A stretch of 7,778 nucleotides of DNA from contig JAPKGD010000068.1 of NCBI GenBank assembly GCA_026648125.1, positions 1 through 7,778 of the forward strand, written 5' to 3'. This stretch comes from Bdellovibrionales bacterium. Its GTDB lineage: Bacteria; Bdellovibrionota; Bdellovibrionia; Bdellovibrionales; UBA1609. The position numbers were made by a program, and so were the translations under genes. Of the stretch, positions 1 through 5,929 are shown one piece after another (the first letter of the stretch is position 1; each line of letters opens with the position of its first letter). Below the pieces are notes generated by a model that was given only the letters and a program-made list of their open reading frames with translations, searched no databases and was not told where the DNA came from.

Positions 1-210
1 GAAAATCTGCTGCCCGGCGGCGGCATCGTTCTGAATCAGGGCGCGACGGCGATCGGCAGCTACCGGACCGACGGGGTATCCGAACCCTACTGTTTCGGCG
101 ATCTGGCCGCCGGCGATTATGTGGCGGTTGCCACCCCGCCGCAGGGATATGGCCTGACCACCTCAAACCAGTTCCGCTTACAGCTTGGCCCCAGCGCGCG
201 GATCAGCTCC
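1..210 (+). CDS. Partial coding fragment of foreign composition (surface-protein-like repeat domain)
   Basis: Frame 1 is open from the window edge and reads as sensible protein to about base 210. It includes the stretches PYCFGDLAAGDYVAVATPP and GYGLTTSNQFRLQLGP. The pattern of a cysteine, then F-x-x-L-x-x-G-x-Y, then P-x-G-Y-x-L-T resembles the prealbumin-like or SpaA/SdrD-type beta-sandwich repeats of bacterial surface proteins, which are common in Chloroflexota and similar groups. GC is about 65%, and about three quarters of codons end in G or C, unlike everything downstream. After about base 210 this frame turns into unconvincing protein and stops at 348, while frame 3 becomes the convincing one. 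Neither end of the gene is present. The family assignment rests on pattern alone. The fragment probably does not belong to the same genome segment as the rest. Confidence 0.45.
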
Positions 211-227
211 AAAATGGGCAGGGGACT

Positions 228-989
228 TTGTTTGTTCCTCTCATGGACCTCTCAGTTTCAAGTAGCCAAGGAATTTCTACTACCGACAGGCAGGGAAACG
301 AAGTCTTTGTTCGATTCTTTAAGGACAAAGATGGAGATTTGGCCGTGACTTGGAAGCCTGCAAATGGAGCTTCAAATTTTTCTGATTCAATTAAACTTGA
401 GAATTCAGTAAATCTCACAGCTTTCGAACAATTGTCCGATTTAAATCAGGGTGACTTTGTTTCGATTTCCTCACTTTTTGGTGGGCAGTTGGGCAGTACT
501 TCCACCAATAGTTCTTCTCTCGTTGTGAATCAGACTTTGGGGCAATGGAAGGACGCTATTGGTATTGACACCGTAATTCACCAGCTGAACGAAACGCCAG
601 CCGTAACCAGTAAAGTTATAGAGGGAACTGCAATATGGAATGAAGTTGTTGGGCAAGAGACCGTGACCCGCGCCATAGCCTCAGACCCCTCAGTTGCAGC
701 TCAAATAACATCAGGAACAGCTGTGTGGACGGATGTGGTGGGAAAGGAAGCTGTGAGCCAAGCCATTGCCGCGGACCCCGAAGGGGCGGCCAAGGTAACG
801 AAGGGGACCTCAATTGCAGTTGAATGGTTCGGCAAAGAAGCTGTTGAACAGGCCATCACTGAAAGCCCAGAAATAGCTTTGCAGGGCGCAAAGGCCATCG
901 AGGCTGCGGTTAGTGCCGGTTACACTAAGGAAGAAATTCAAGCATTCATCCAAGCGAATCCGACGACCTGGTTCAGCTACGGAAATTAA
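228..989 (+). CDS. Hypothetical protein with four 30-residue tandem repeats, 5'-truncated
   Basis: This gene was not recognised. Coding-like sequence in this frame begins near base 210, just upstream of a TTG at 228. The frame stays open to the window edge, but there it gives only arginine-rich nonsense. The true start is therefore probably missing, and 228 is a nominal start. Residues 1-100 are polar, rich in Ser, Thr and Asp, and suggest beta structure. Residues 103-222 hold four 30-residue repeats with the pattern G-T-A-[IV]-W-x-[ED]-V-V-G-[KQ]-E-x-V-x-x-A-I-A-x-D-P, probably helical. A helical tail (223-253) ends in WFSYGN. There are no cysteines. The next gene begins 27 bases after the stop with a good ribosome binding site, so an operon is likely. 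The repeats suggest a structural or binding role, possibly as part of a larger exported protein, but no function can be given. Confidence 0.6.
   Translation: MFVPLMDLSVSSSQGISTTDRQGNEVFVRFFKDKDGDLAVTWKPANGASNFSDSIKLENSVNLTAFEQLSDLNQGDFVSISSLFGGQLGSTSTNSSSLVVNQTLGQWKDAIGIDTVIHQLNETPAVTSKVIEGTAIWNEVVGQETVTRAIASDPSVAAQITSGTAVWTDVVGKEAVSQAIAADPEGAAKVTKGTSIAVEWFGKEAVEQAITESPEIALQGAKAIEAAVSAGYTKEEIQAFIQANPTTWFSYGN
534..893 (+). repeat. Four tandem 90-bp units encoding 30-residue repeats
   Basis: The units lie at 534-623, 624-713, 714-803 and 804-893. Units 2 and 3 are most alike (GTAIWNEVVGQETV against GTAVWTDVVGKEAV, each followed by an A-I-A-x-D-P segment). Unit 4 keeps G-T and G-K-E-A-V-x-Q-A-I. 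Unit 1 is the most diverged and keeps W, G, V and the T-P turn. All four are exactly 30 codons with no gaps, which points to duplication within the gene followed by divergence. Confidence 0.75.
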
Positions 990-1005
990 AGATTATTTAG
1001 GGGTT

Positions 1006-1009
1006 GGAG
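1006..1009 (+). promoter_or_regulatory. Ribosome binding site
   Basis: GGAG lies seven bases before the ATG at 1017 and supports that start for the basic exported protein. Confidence 0.7.
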
Positions 1010-1016
1010 ATTAATT

Positions 1017-1787
1017 ATGAAAACAAACAGAAGAAGTACATTTGAAAAATTTGTGATTGGATCCCTTGTCCTATTGGCAGCAGGTGCATTTGCAAAATAC
1101 AGCAAATCTCAGTCAAAGAGAGATCGGGGAACTGATCAAGACCAATTGAAGACCTATAGCCGGGCAAATTATAAACCCCATAGGTTTGAGGATAGACGTT
1201 ACAGTTCTTCTTTGCGAAAGCGAGATCAAAGTAGACCCTACCGTCTAACCAATCGGAACCTTTCAAGGGAACTGGTATTGACATCCGCTTACGGTAGATC
1301 CCACAAAGAAAATGAATTCACTAAGCAAGTGAAGACCTGTCTTGGCGGGCAACAGGGAATTGAGGCGTTAGAAGCCCGGGTATCTGAAATTCGCGGGACG
1401 CGGTCCGAGCGGGCCCGAGTTCGTAGAAAAGATGAAGTTCGCATGGTTAGGGCCTTTGAGAATGTCTTTGATCAAGCACCTCCATCAAGAGATTGCTTTT
1501 TGGCGAATGTCTTTCTTCAGAAGATCGTCGTAAATGTTTCGGGTCTCAGTTCAAATGCGAAAGTTCGCCTCATTGAGGAGCAAATTAGCCATCGTCGTCT
1601 GCGGGAACTGGAAAAAGTGGATAAGGCCGTCTTCTTGGTGCGCAGCCAGGGCCATATGAGCCAAGTTGAAGAGAAAAGTCGAGTCGGTCGGGGATTGAAC
1701 AAAGGCATTTTTAGACGAACAGATCTGTCCGACGGAGCAAAATTGATGGGACTCAGAGAAGTCGCAAAGGCTATCGACGAAAAATAA
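1017..1787 (+). CDS. Basic protein with N-terminal signal or membrane anchor, function unknown
   Basis: The product is 256 residues and was not recognised. A basic start (MKTNRRSTFEKF) precedes a hydrophobic segment at about residues 13-26 (VIGSLVLLAAGAFA). The segment ends in A-x-A-like residues, so it is either a cleavable signal peptide or a single membrane anchor, with the rest in the periplasm. Residues 28-85 are very rich in Arg, Lys, Ser and Tyr and look disordered. Residues 100-256 look mostly helical and charged, with only two cysteines (108 and 160) that could form a disulfide. The start is supported by a well-placed GGAG. It follows the repeat protein by 27 bases and is followed by a small secreted protein, so the three probably share a transcript. 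No catalytic motif is visible. A structural or nucleic-acid- or wall-binding role would suit the positive charge, but that is speculation. Confidence 0.72.
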   Translation: MKTNRRSTFEKFVIGSLVLLAAGAFAKYSKSQSKRDRGTDQDQLKTYSRANYKPHRFEDRRYSSSLRKRDQSRPYRLTNRNLSRELVLTSAYGRSHKENEFTKQVKTCLGGQQGIEALEARVSEIRGTRSERARVRRKDEVRMVRAFENVFDQAPPSRDCFLANVFLQKIVVNVSGLSSNAKVRLIEEQISHRRLRELEKVDKAVFLVRSQGHMSQVEEKSRVGRGLNKGIFRRTDLSDGAKLMGLREVAKAIDEK

Positions 1788-1824
1788 TTAGATCTCATTG
1801 AGAGAGAATGAAAAGCGGTTTGAT

Positions 1825-2271
1825 ATGAATTTTGTAAATATTGGCGCAATATTCCTTTTGGTCTTTACCGGAATGGCTGCGGCCGATTCCTCAATCAAGG
1901 CGAGGCCTCGAGAAGTTAGCAAGGTTTTCTGTGCCGATGCATTGGGCTGTTCGGATTTGCTTAAAAAGGTAAACCCTAAATTGGATTGTCAGTTCAAGCC
2001 AATAGGCAAGACAGAGCGAATCTTAGAAATCGATTCAAAATTACTCACTGGATTCAAGATCAAGTCGAAAAATTGCTTTTTCGCGGCTAAGCCAGGAACA
2101 AGCTATGCCGCGGCAGACTTTTCGATTCCGAACTCTTGCGAGTCGGGATACGAGGCTCGAGGGCTTGAAGATGATACCGTCCAGTTTTTGGCGCCGCCTC
2201 AAAACGTCTATTTTTTATGTGTAAAGAGCCGAAGTCAAAAGCAGGCGTCTGAACTCAAAAGTTATCAGTAA
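1825..2271 (+). CDS. Small secreted six-cysteine protein, function unknown
   Basis: The product is 148 residues. The ATG at 1825 is preferred over an upstream in-frame TTG at 1798, because the ATG start gives a clean signal peptide (MNFVNIGAIFLLVFTGMAAA, then D-S-S). The TTG start would put nine charged residues before it and has no ribosome binding site. A weak AGCGG lies about seven bases before the ATG. The mature part has six cysteines (36, 42, 55, 84, 105 and 132), an even number that fits disulfides formed in the periplasm or outside the cell. The C-terminus is polar and basic (KSRSQKQASELKSYQ). No family was recognised. It begins 37 bases after the preceding gene, the likely end of the three-gene set. 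Candidate roles are a secreted effector or an envelope accessory protein, with no direct evidence for either. Confidence 0.7.
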   Translation: MNFVNIGAIFLLVFTGMAAADSSIKARPREVSKVFCADALGCSDLLKKVNPKLDCQFKPIGKTERILEIDSKLLTGFKIKSKNCFFAAKPGTSYAAADFSIPNSCESGYEARGLEDDTVQFLAPPQNVYFLCVKSRSQKQASELKSYQ

Positions 2272-2448
2272 TTGCCCTAATAATTAAATCTGTGCGGAAT
2301 CGGACCGGCGCAACGCCATTATCAAGAAAATAGGGGCCGCAGTTCGCCTTTGGCGAGACATAAATGCCGTCCAAAAATTCCAATTAATTGAAGAGAGAGT
2401 GATTTTGTCTGGGACTATGCGTAAAACCCTCGGTTGGGAGGTTCGACG
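2272..2448. other. Intergenic region with weak small hairpins only
   Basis: Two short inverted repeats are present: GGCG-CAA-CGCC at 2307-2317 and TCGCC-TTT-GGCGA at 2344-2356. Neither is followed by a T-tract on either strand, so they are not convincing intrinsic terminators. A TTGAAG at 2388-2393 has no good -10 element at 16-19 bases. A promoter for the metallopeptidase gene is expected here but could not be identified. Confidence 0.4.
2436..2441 (+). promoter_or_regulatory. Ribosome binding site that decides the metallopeptidase start
   Basis: GGGAGG lies seven bases before the ATG at 2449. An upstream in-frame TTG at 2434 overlaps this site and would lack a ribosome binding site, so the ATG is preferred. 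Confidence 0.75.
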
Positions 2449-3585
2449 ATGGGTCCCAAGCCAGCCAATTCAATTTTGATAGCCTTAGGGTTTCTTAGCG
2501 CTGTCGGCTGTGGGCTTGGTTTTGAAGGGCGAGCCTTAGGATCGCTCGTCTGGTTGCCCTGGTCCGAGCAGGGAGGGGAAGTTAAATACGCTCAGGTTCA
2601 TCTAAGAACTTTGGATGATCCGCGAAATATTTCAGGGCCCGCCGCGAAGGTTTATTGGCAAGCCGGGGCTGGCGCCCGTGGATTTTCGGGGCCTGTCATT
2701 AAGCCGCGACTCGCCCGTAAGGGACAGGTTTGGTTGCCACTCGATATTGTGAGTCAGCAGGGCCTTGCCGTTTACGGGATATTTGAGCGCCTTTTGGATT
2801 TTGACAGATCCATTGGTGTTGAACAGCGATTGAGGTGGCCTCGTCCGGTCGGGCTTCAGATTCGAGTGCGAACGCCAAATGGTCCAAAGCTGAATAATGC
2901 TCTTTATGACCCCGATCTCGATTCCACATTGATCGTTCCATACCGCCTCAATGACATGCCTCCCGCACTCAACCGGGGCATTCTCGCACACGAACACTTT
3001 CATGCTCACTTCACTTCTGTGCTTCGTGAGGTGACTGGGTCGAGGGACCTTCAATCTGCATCCCTCACCGCGATGATAAATTACCTGGTCATTGCTGGAT
3101 GGAATGAAGGTCTCGCCGATTATTACGCCTATGTTTTTACCGGTGATCCGGCCTTTATGAACTCTTCGTTTTCACGATTTAATTCTAGCCGGGAATTGAA
3201 AGGCAAGCCTTTGCCGTTACCCTCATGGTACTCCCTACAAAATGATCTTGATTGCAAAGAGTCGGCGTGTAAGCTCGGGTCCTTAGATAAGCCAGTCATT
3301 TACTGGATCGGCACATCGGTTGCACGGTCTCTCTTTTTGTGGTCTCAATCCCTCAATCAACCCGATGCTCAAGTCATAATTTTAAAAGAAGTCTTCTTTC
3401 TTTTGGAAAAATGGACGGAAAAATTAAAAGATGAATTTCACACGGGTCAGATAAAACCGGCGGATTTTTTAGAATTTCTGATGCGTGAGTCGAACCTTCC
3501 AATTTCGAACGCCGTTTGTGAGCAAGTGAAAGAAGCAGTTCGTGAAAGCAACCCGCAATTCTCGGCGCGGGGGTGCCAGTTATGA
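2449..3585 (+). CDS. Exported HExxH zinc metallopeptidase, gluzincin-like
   Basis: The product is 378 residues from the ATG. Residues 1-21 look like a signal peptide. C21 in LSAVGCG could be a lipobox cysteine, although A at -3 is less usual, so the protein may be a lipoprotein or simply secreted. The catalytic motif HEHFH lies at residues 181-185 (H-E-x-x-H: two zinc histidines and the catalytic Glu182). It is followed 35 residues later by NEGLADYYAY (219-228), whose Glu220 is placed as the third zinc ligand of a gluzincin (clan MA); Asp224 is the usual partner. Cysteine pairs at 269/274 and 357/376 suggest disulfides. The region before residue 170 is beta-rich and may be a propeptide or binding domain. 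The stop overlaps the start of the barrel gene by ATGA, so the two are translationally coupled. Its substrate is unknown. The peptidase fold is well supported, the exact family is not. Confidence 0.75.
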   Translation: MGPKPANSILIALGFLSAVGCGLGFEGRALGSLVWLPWSEQGGEVKYAQVHLRTLDDPRNISGPAAKVYWQAGAGARGFSGPVIKPRLARKGQVWLPLDIVSQQGLAVYGIFERLLDFDRSIGVEQRLRWPRPVGLQIRVRTPNGPKLNNALYDPDLDSTLIVPYRLNDMPPALNRGILAHEHFHAHFTSVLREVTGSRDLQSASLTAMINYLVIAGWNEGLADYYAYVFTGDPAFMNSSFSRFNSSRELKGKPLPLPSWYSLQNDLDCKESACKLGSLDKPVIYWIGTSVARSLFLWSQSLNQPDAQVIILKEVFFLLEKWTEKLKDEFHTGQIKPADFLEFLMRESNLPISNAVCEQVKEAVRESNPQFSARGCQL

Positions 3586-4130
3586 AGGGATTTTTTATTG
3601 TCCTTTCACTTGGGTTGGTGCTTGGCCAATTTTCTTTTGGCCTGGAAGAAAGTAAAATTCGTCTGCGCGTGGGCCTTGCTGCGGATTGGGTGGGGCGACA
3701 AGATTTACGTGCGGATGTTTACTCTTGGCGTCCCGCCTTCGGCATTGATCTGGGGTGGAACTGGAAGACGATGGTCTTTGGCGTGAGTTGGCGCAGAATG
3801 GTCGACGAAACCATGGAAGGTGCCCAAACGGCCGTGGCCACTGAAAACCAGGGTCTCATTTGGGTGAGAAATGAATGGCCCATTGAGGCGCAGTGGAAAT
3901 TTTGGGGAGAGCTTGGAGTGGGACTTCGGCAAACGTTTGTGGACTCGCAAATTCAAGGCGATTCTCAATCGCTGAGTTCCGACCCAGAACTGGTAAACAG
4001 TTTATCTTTTGGATTTAGTCATGAGCCATGGAAAAGCTGGCTCATTGATTTTCGATTTCAGGCTCTAAAAGCACAAACGCGCTTGTCTTATGAGACAAGC
4101 GCGGGTGGTGCGATACTCAAAACTTTCTAA
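3582..4130 (+). CDS. Predicted small outer-membrane beta-barrel protein
   Basis: The product is 182 residues. The ATG at 3582 overlaps the metallopeptidase stop (ATGA), and G-rich sequence just upstream can serve as ribosome binding site. A GTG three codons earlier is less likely. Residues 1-20 form a signal peptide (MKGFFIVLSLGLVLGQFSFG). The rest is a series of amphipathic strands rich in Trp, Gly and Phe, for example 26-38, 47-74, 91-121 and 139-171. The strands are separated by polar turns, and the protein ends in Phe, as many outer-membrane proteins do. The size fits an eight-stranded barrel. No family was recognised. Coupling to a secreted peptidase suggests the two act together at the outer membrane, for instance as anchor or export partner; this is inference. 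Its last codons also carry the terminator hairpin of the opposite gene. Confidence 0.65.
   Translation: MKGFFIVLSLGLVLGQFSFGLEESKIRLRVGLAADWVGRQDLRADVYSWRPAFGIDLGWNWKTMVFGVSWRRMVDETMEGAQTAVATENQGLIWVRNEWPIEAQWKFWGELGVGLRQTFVDSQIQGDSQSLSSDPELVNSLSFGFSHEPWKSWLIDFRFQALKAQTRLSYETSAGGAILKTF
4067..4103 (-). terminator. Intrinsic terminator of the SPOR gene, inside the convergent CDS
   Basis: CGCGCTTGTCT (4078-4088) and AGACAAGCGCG (4093-4103) are perfect inverted repeats, giving an 11-bp stem with a four-base loop. Read on the minus strand the hairpin is followed by TTTGTGCTTTT, a T-rich tract. On the plus strand there is no T-run after it. It sits 34 bases beyond the SPOR stop codon and within the coding part of the barrel gene, about 25 bases before that gene's stop. 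Confidence 0.75.
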
Positions 4131-4136
4131 CTGAGA

Positions 4137-4988
4137 CTATTTAACGATTTTTTGAACGATCGCCGTCGCAACACTAGATTCCTTCTGGAATTCCTTGCGA
4201 AACTCAGTGGCGCTCTTAGCTGTGGTGAAGAGTCCTACGCTCACGCGATACCAAGTCTTACCTTGAACGTCCGCGGGAATGTAGAAAGCATTCCAACCCT
4301 TGCCCTTAAGATTGGCCGCATGATTTTTGGCTTCATTCTCGTCGGCATAGCTTGCCACTTGAACTGTATACTTTCCTACGGCCGCAGCAGATACGCTGGG
4401 GAGAATGCTCATCGGCTTACGCTCTTCTTTGGCATCCGGCGCGGGCGCCTTGCCTTCTGCAACGCGATTAGCCGCAGGCATTACGGGCCTTTCTTTAGCC
4501 ATTTGCGGAGCAGGTGTCGGAGCCGGCTTTTCACTGGCCATGGCGGGCTGAGTCTCTGGCATGGGCTCATTCTTGGGCTCTGCCACAGGAGCCTCTTCAG
4601 GGGCCGGCGCCTGAGCGTCGCTAGAATGGTATTTCTTATAACCTGCAGACTCATCGGCGCTGGCCACTTCGCGAGAGGGTTCCTCTTGGGCCATTTCTGC
4701 GTTGCTGCGCTCTTTTGTCACAAATTCTTCGGTGAGGCTGGCGATTTCATCATCGCTCAGCTTGTCCTCGGTAGCCTCTGCCATTTGGCCTTGAGCCTCC
4801 TCAGAATGCATAGCGACGTTCTGATACTCACCCTCGAGTTGGGCGCGGCGATGTTCGCTATCACTCACTTTTTTGCCGATATAGGTTCCAGCGGAAAAAG
4901 CGAGCAGCGATACAAACAATAAAAGTACGAGAGCTTGAGTGACCTTTATAAGGTTCGCAGATTTATTTGCTCCCTTTTGACCTGCCAT
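4137..4988 (-). CDS. SPOR-domain single-span membrane protein
   Basis: The product is 283 residues. A short cytoplasmic N-terminus is followed by a membrane span at about residues 16-37 (VTQALVLLLFVSLLAFSAGT). A charged, probably helical segment (40-120) leads into a long Pro/Ala/Glu-rich linker (about 123-195) and a C-terminal SPOR domain (about 205-283). The SPOR hallmarks are YTVQVASYADENEA, the turn around GWNAFYIP, and WYRVSVGLFTTAKSA. SPOR domains bind denuded glycan strands made by septal amidases, and such proteins typically localise to the division site, as FtsN and DedD do. The layout matches that class, but no FtsN-specific motif is visible, so no symbol is given. A GGAGGG eight bases before the ATG supports the start. 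It has its own promoter and terminator and so appears monocistronic. It converges on the barrel gene with a six-base gap. Confidence 0.9.
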   Translation of the reverse strand: MAGQKGANKSANLIKVTQALVLLLFVSLLAFSAGTYIGKKVSDSEHRRAQLEGEYQNVAMHSEEAQGQMAEATEDKLSDDEIASLTEEFVTKERSNAEMAQEEPSREVASADESAGYKKYHSSDAQAPAPEEAPVAEPKNEPMPETQPAMASEKPAPTPAPQMAKERPVMPAANRVAEGKAPAPDAKEERKPMSILPSVSAAAVGKYTVQVASYADENEAKNHAANLKGKGWNAFYIPADVQGKTWYRVSVGLFTTAKSATEFRKEFQKESSVATAIVQKIVK

Positions 4989-4996
4989 ACGAAATA

Positions 4997-5002
4997 CCCT
5001 CC
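4997..5002 (-). promoter_or_regulatory. Ribosome binding site of the SPOR gene
   Basis: The minus strand reads GGAGGG, eight bases before the ATG, a strong and well-spaced site. Confidence 0.75.
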
Positions 5003-5033
5003 GATACGGCGATGAAGTGACGCCGATTCTTCA

Positions 5034-5063
5034 ATTCTACGGTCCATCTTGCGTCAGGGTCAA
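5034..5063 (-). promoter_or_regulatory. Sigma70-type promoter for the SPOR gene
   Basis: On the minus strand, TTGACC (5063-5058) and TAGAAT (5039-5034) are separated by 18 bases. Each is close to consensus (TTGACA and TATAAT). Transcription would start near 5027, giving a leader of about 40 bases that contains the ribosome binding site. This is a match by eye only. Confidence 0.5.
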
Positions 5064-5065
5064 TC

Positions 5066-5081
5066 TGTCAAAGTCTTGACA
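5066..5081. promoter_or_regulatory. Palindrome TGTCAA-N4-TTGACA between divergent genes, possible operator
   Basis: TGTCAA (5066-5071) and TTGACA (5076-5081) are perfect inverted repeats spaced by AGTC. The site lies just upstream of the SPOR promoter and about 30 bases before the phosphatase start. TTGACA could act as a -35 element for the phosphatase gene, but no good -10 follows at 16-18 bases. The GTCAA-N4-TTGAC core resembles the type of palindrome bound by FleQ-like regulators; this is only a resemblance. Confidence 0.3.
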
Positions 5082-5110
5082 AGCACTCTGGCTCGGGATT
5101 TGAAGAGATC

Positions 5111-5929
5111 ATGAAACTTAATAACCAGACTTTCGATCCGGTTCAAGCATTAGTGGCCGCGCAAAAGGCGGCTCAAGCGGGGGCCAAAGTCCTTGAGCAA
5201 TATTTTGGCCGTCTAAAGCAAGTCAGTGAAAAACACTTGGCTGGTCTCGTTTCTGAGGCCGATTTGGCCAGTGAAGACGCCATTAAGGGCGAGCTTCAAT
5301 CCCTTTACCCAGCTCAATTTTTGGGTGAGGAGTCGAGCCACGGTACTGTTGAGGTCTGGCCCTCCGAGGGGAACTGGTGGATTGTAGATCCTCTCGACGG
5401 CACCACAAATTATATTCATCGCTTTCCTATCTATTGCATCAGCATAGGGCTCATGTGGCAGGGAGAACTGGCCCTCGGTCTGGTCCATGTTCCAGCCCTT
5501 CACACGACGTACCACGCGACCAAGGGCGGGGGTGCCTACCGCAATGGAGAGAAGATCTCGGTCAGTGAACGATCGTCGATCAGAGACTCTCTCTTGGCGA
5601 CGGGATTTTTTCGAGATCAGCCTGAGGCCCTCAAAGAGCAAATCGAGATTTTTTCTAAGCTGGTCTTTGAAGCTCGGGGAATACGGCGAGCCGGCGCCGC
5701 CGCTTATGATCTTTGTTTAGTTGCCGAGGGCGTATTTGATGCCTTTTGGGAAAAGAACCTTAAGCCCTGGGATACCGCTGCTGGCACTGTATTAGTGAGA
5801 GAGGCGGGTGGAGTTGTTAAGGATTACTCCGGGGCTGACTATAATATCACTGCGCCATGTATATTGGCGTCGAATCAAAACATCTATTCGACCATCTACC
5901 GTAGTATTAGCGACTGCCGGACTTGCTAG
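5111..5929 (+). CDS. Inositol monophosphatase family protein
   Basis: The product is 272 residues, the usual length of the family, which hydrolyses myo-inositol-1-phosphate and related sugar or nucleotide phosphates with Mg2+. The metal-binding set is complete: GEE (Glu73), DPLDGT (Asp93 and Asp96, within WWIVDPLDGTTNYIHRFP) and WDTAAGTVLVREAGG (Asp221). Asp51 in VSEAD fits the position of a further conserved acidic residue. All catalytic residues are present, so an active cytoplasmic phosphatase is expected. The exact substrate (inositol phosphate, fructose-1,6-bisphosphate or PAP) cannot be read from the sequence. In enterobacteria the homologue SuhB also works in rRNA antitermination; whether that applies here is unknown. 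A weak GAAGAG just before the ATG is the only ribosome binding site. It is divergent from the SPOR gene and is separated from the flagellar genes by 224 bases. Confidence 0.9.
   Translation: MKLNNQTFDPVQALVAAQKAAQAGAKVLEQYFGRLKQVSEKHLAGLVSEADLASEDAIKGELQSLYPAQFLGEESSHGTVEVWPSEGNWWIVDPLDGTTNYIHRFPIYCISIGLMWQGELALGLVHVPALHTTYHATKGGGAYRNGEKISVSERSSIRDSLLATGFFRDQPEALKEQIEIFSKLVFEARGIRRAGAAAYDLCLVAEGVFDAFWEKNLKPWDTAAGTVLVREAGGVVKDYSGADYNITAPCILASNQNIYSTIYRSISDCRTC

Noticed and set aside
121..348. ATG-started frame crossing the composition break
   Set aside because: It joins the GC-rich fragment to an out-of-frame reading of the next gene. The second half has no coding character.
2307..2356. Two small hairpins after the six-cysteine gene, as a terminator
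   Set aside because: Stems are only four and five base pairs, with no T-tract on either strand.
4152..4922. Long open frame of 256 codons on the plus strand opposite the SPOR gene
   Set aside because: It is a shadow of the SPOR coding region. The composition is an Arg/Leu/Cys/His-rich mix typical of antisense frames. The minus-strand gene has a clear domain, ribosome binding site, promoter and terminator.
5089..5104. Second sigma54-like site TGGCTC-N5-TTGAA before the phosphatase gene
   Set aside because: The essential GC of the -12 element is GA, and the transcription start would fall inside the coding sequence.
5213..5641. Open frame of 142 codons on the minus strand
   Set aside because: It lies fully inside the phosphatase gene, whose catalytic motifs are all intact. 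It shows no domain of its own.
5840..5845. Perfect TATAAT inside the phosphatase gene, as a promoter for the downstream structured region
   Set aside because: There is no -35 element at a suitable distance, and the bases are explained by conserved coding sequence.
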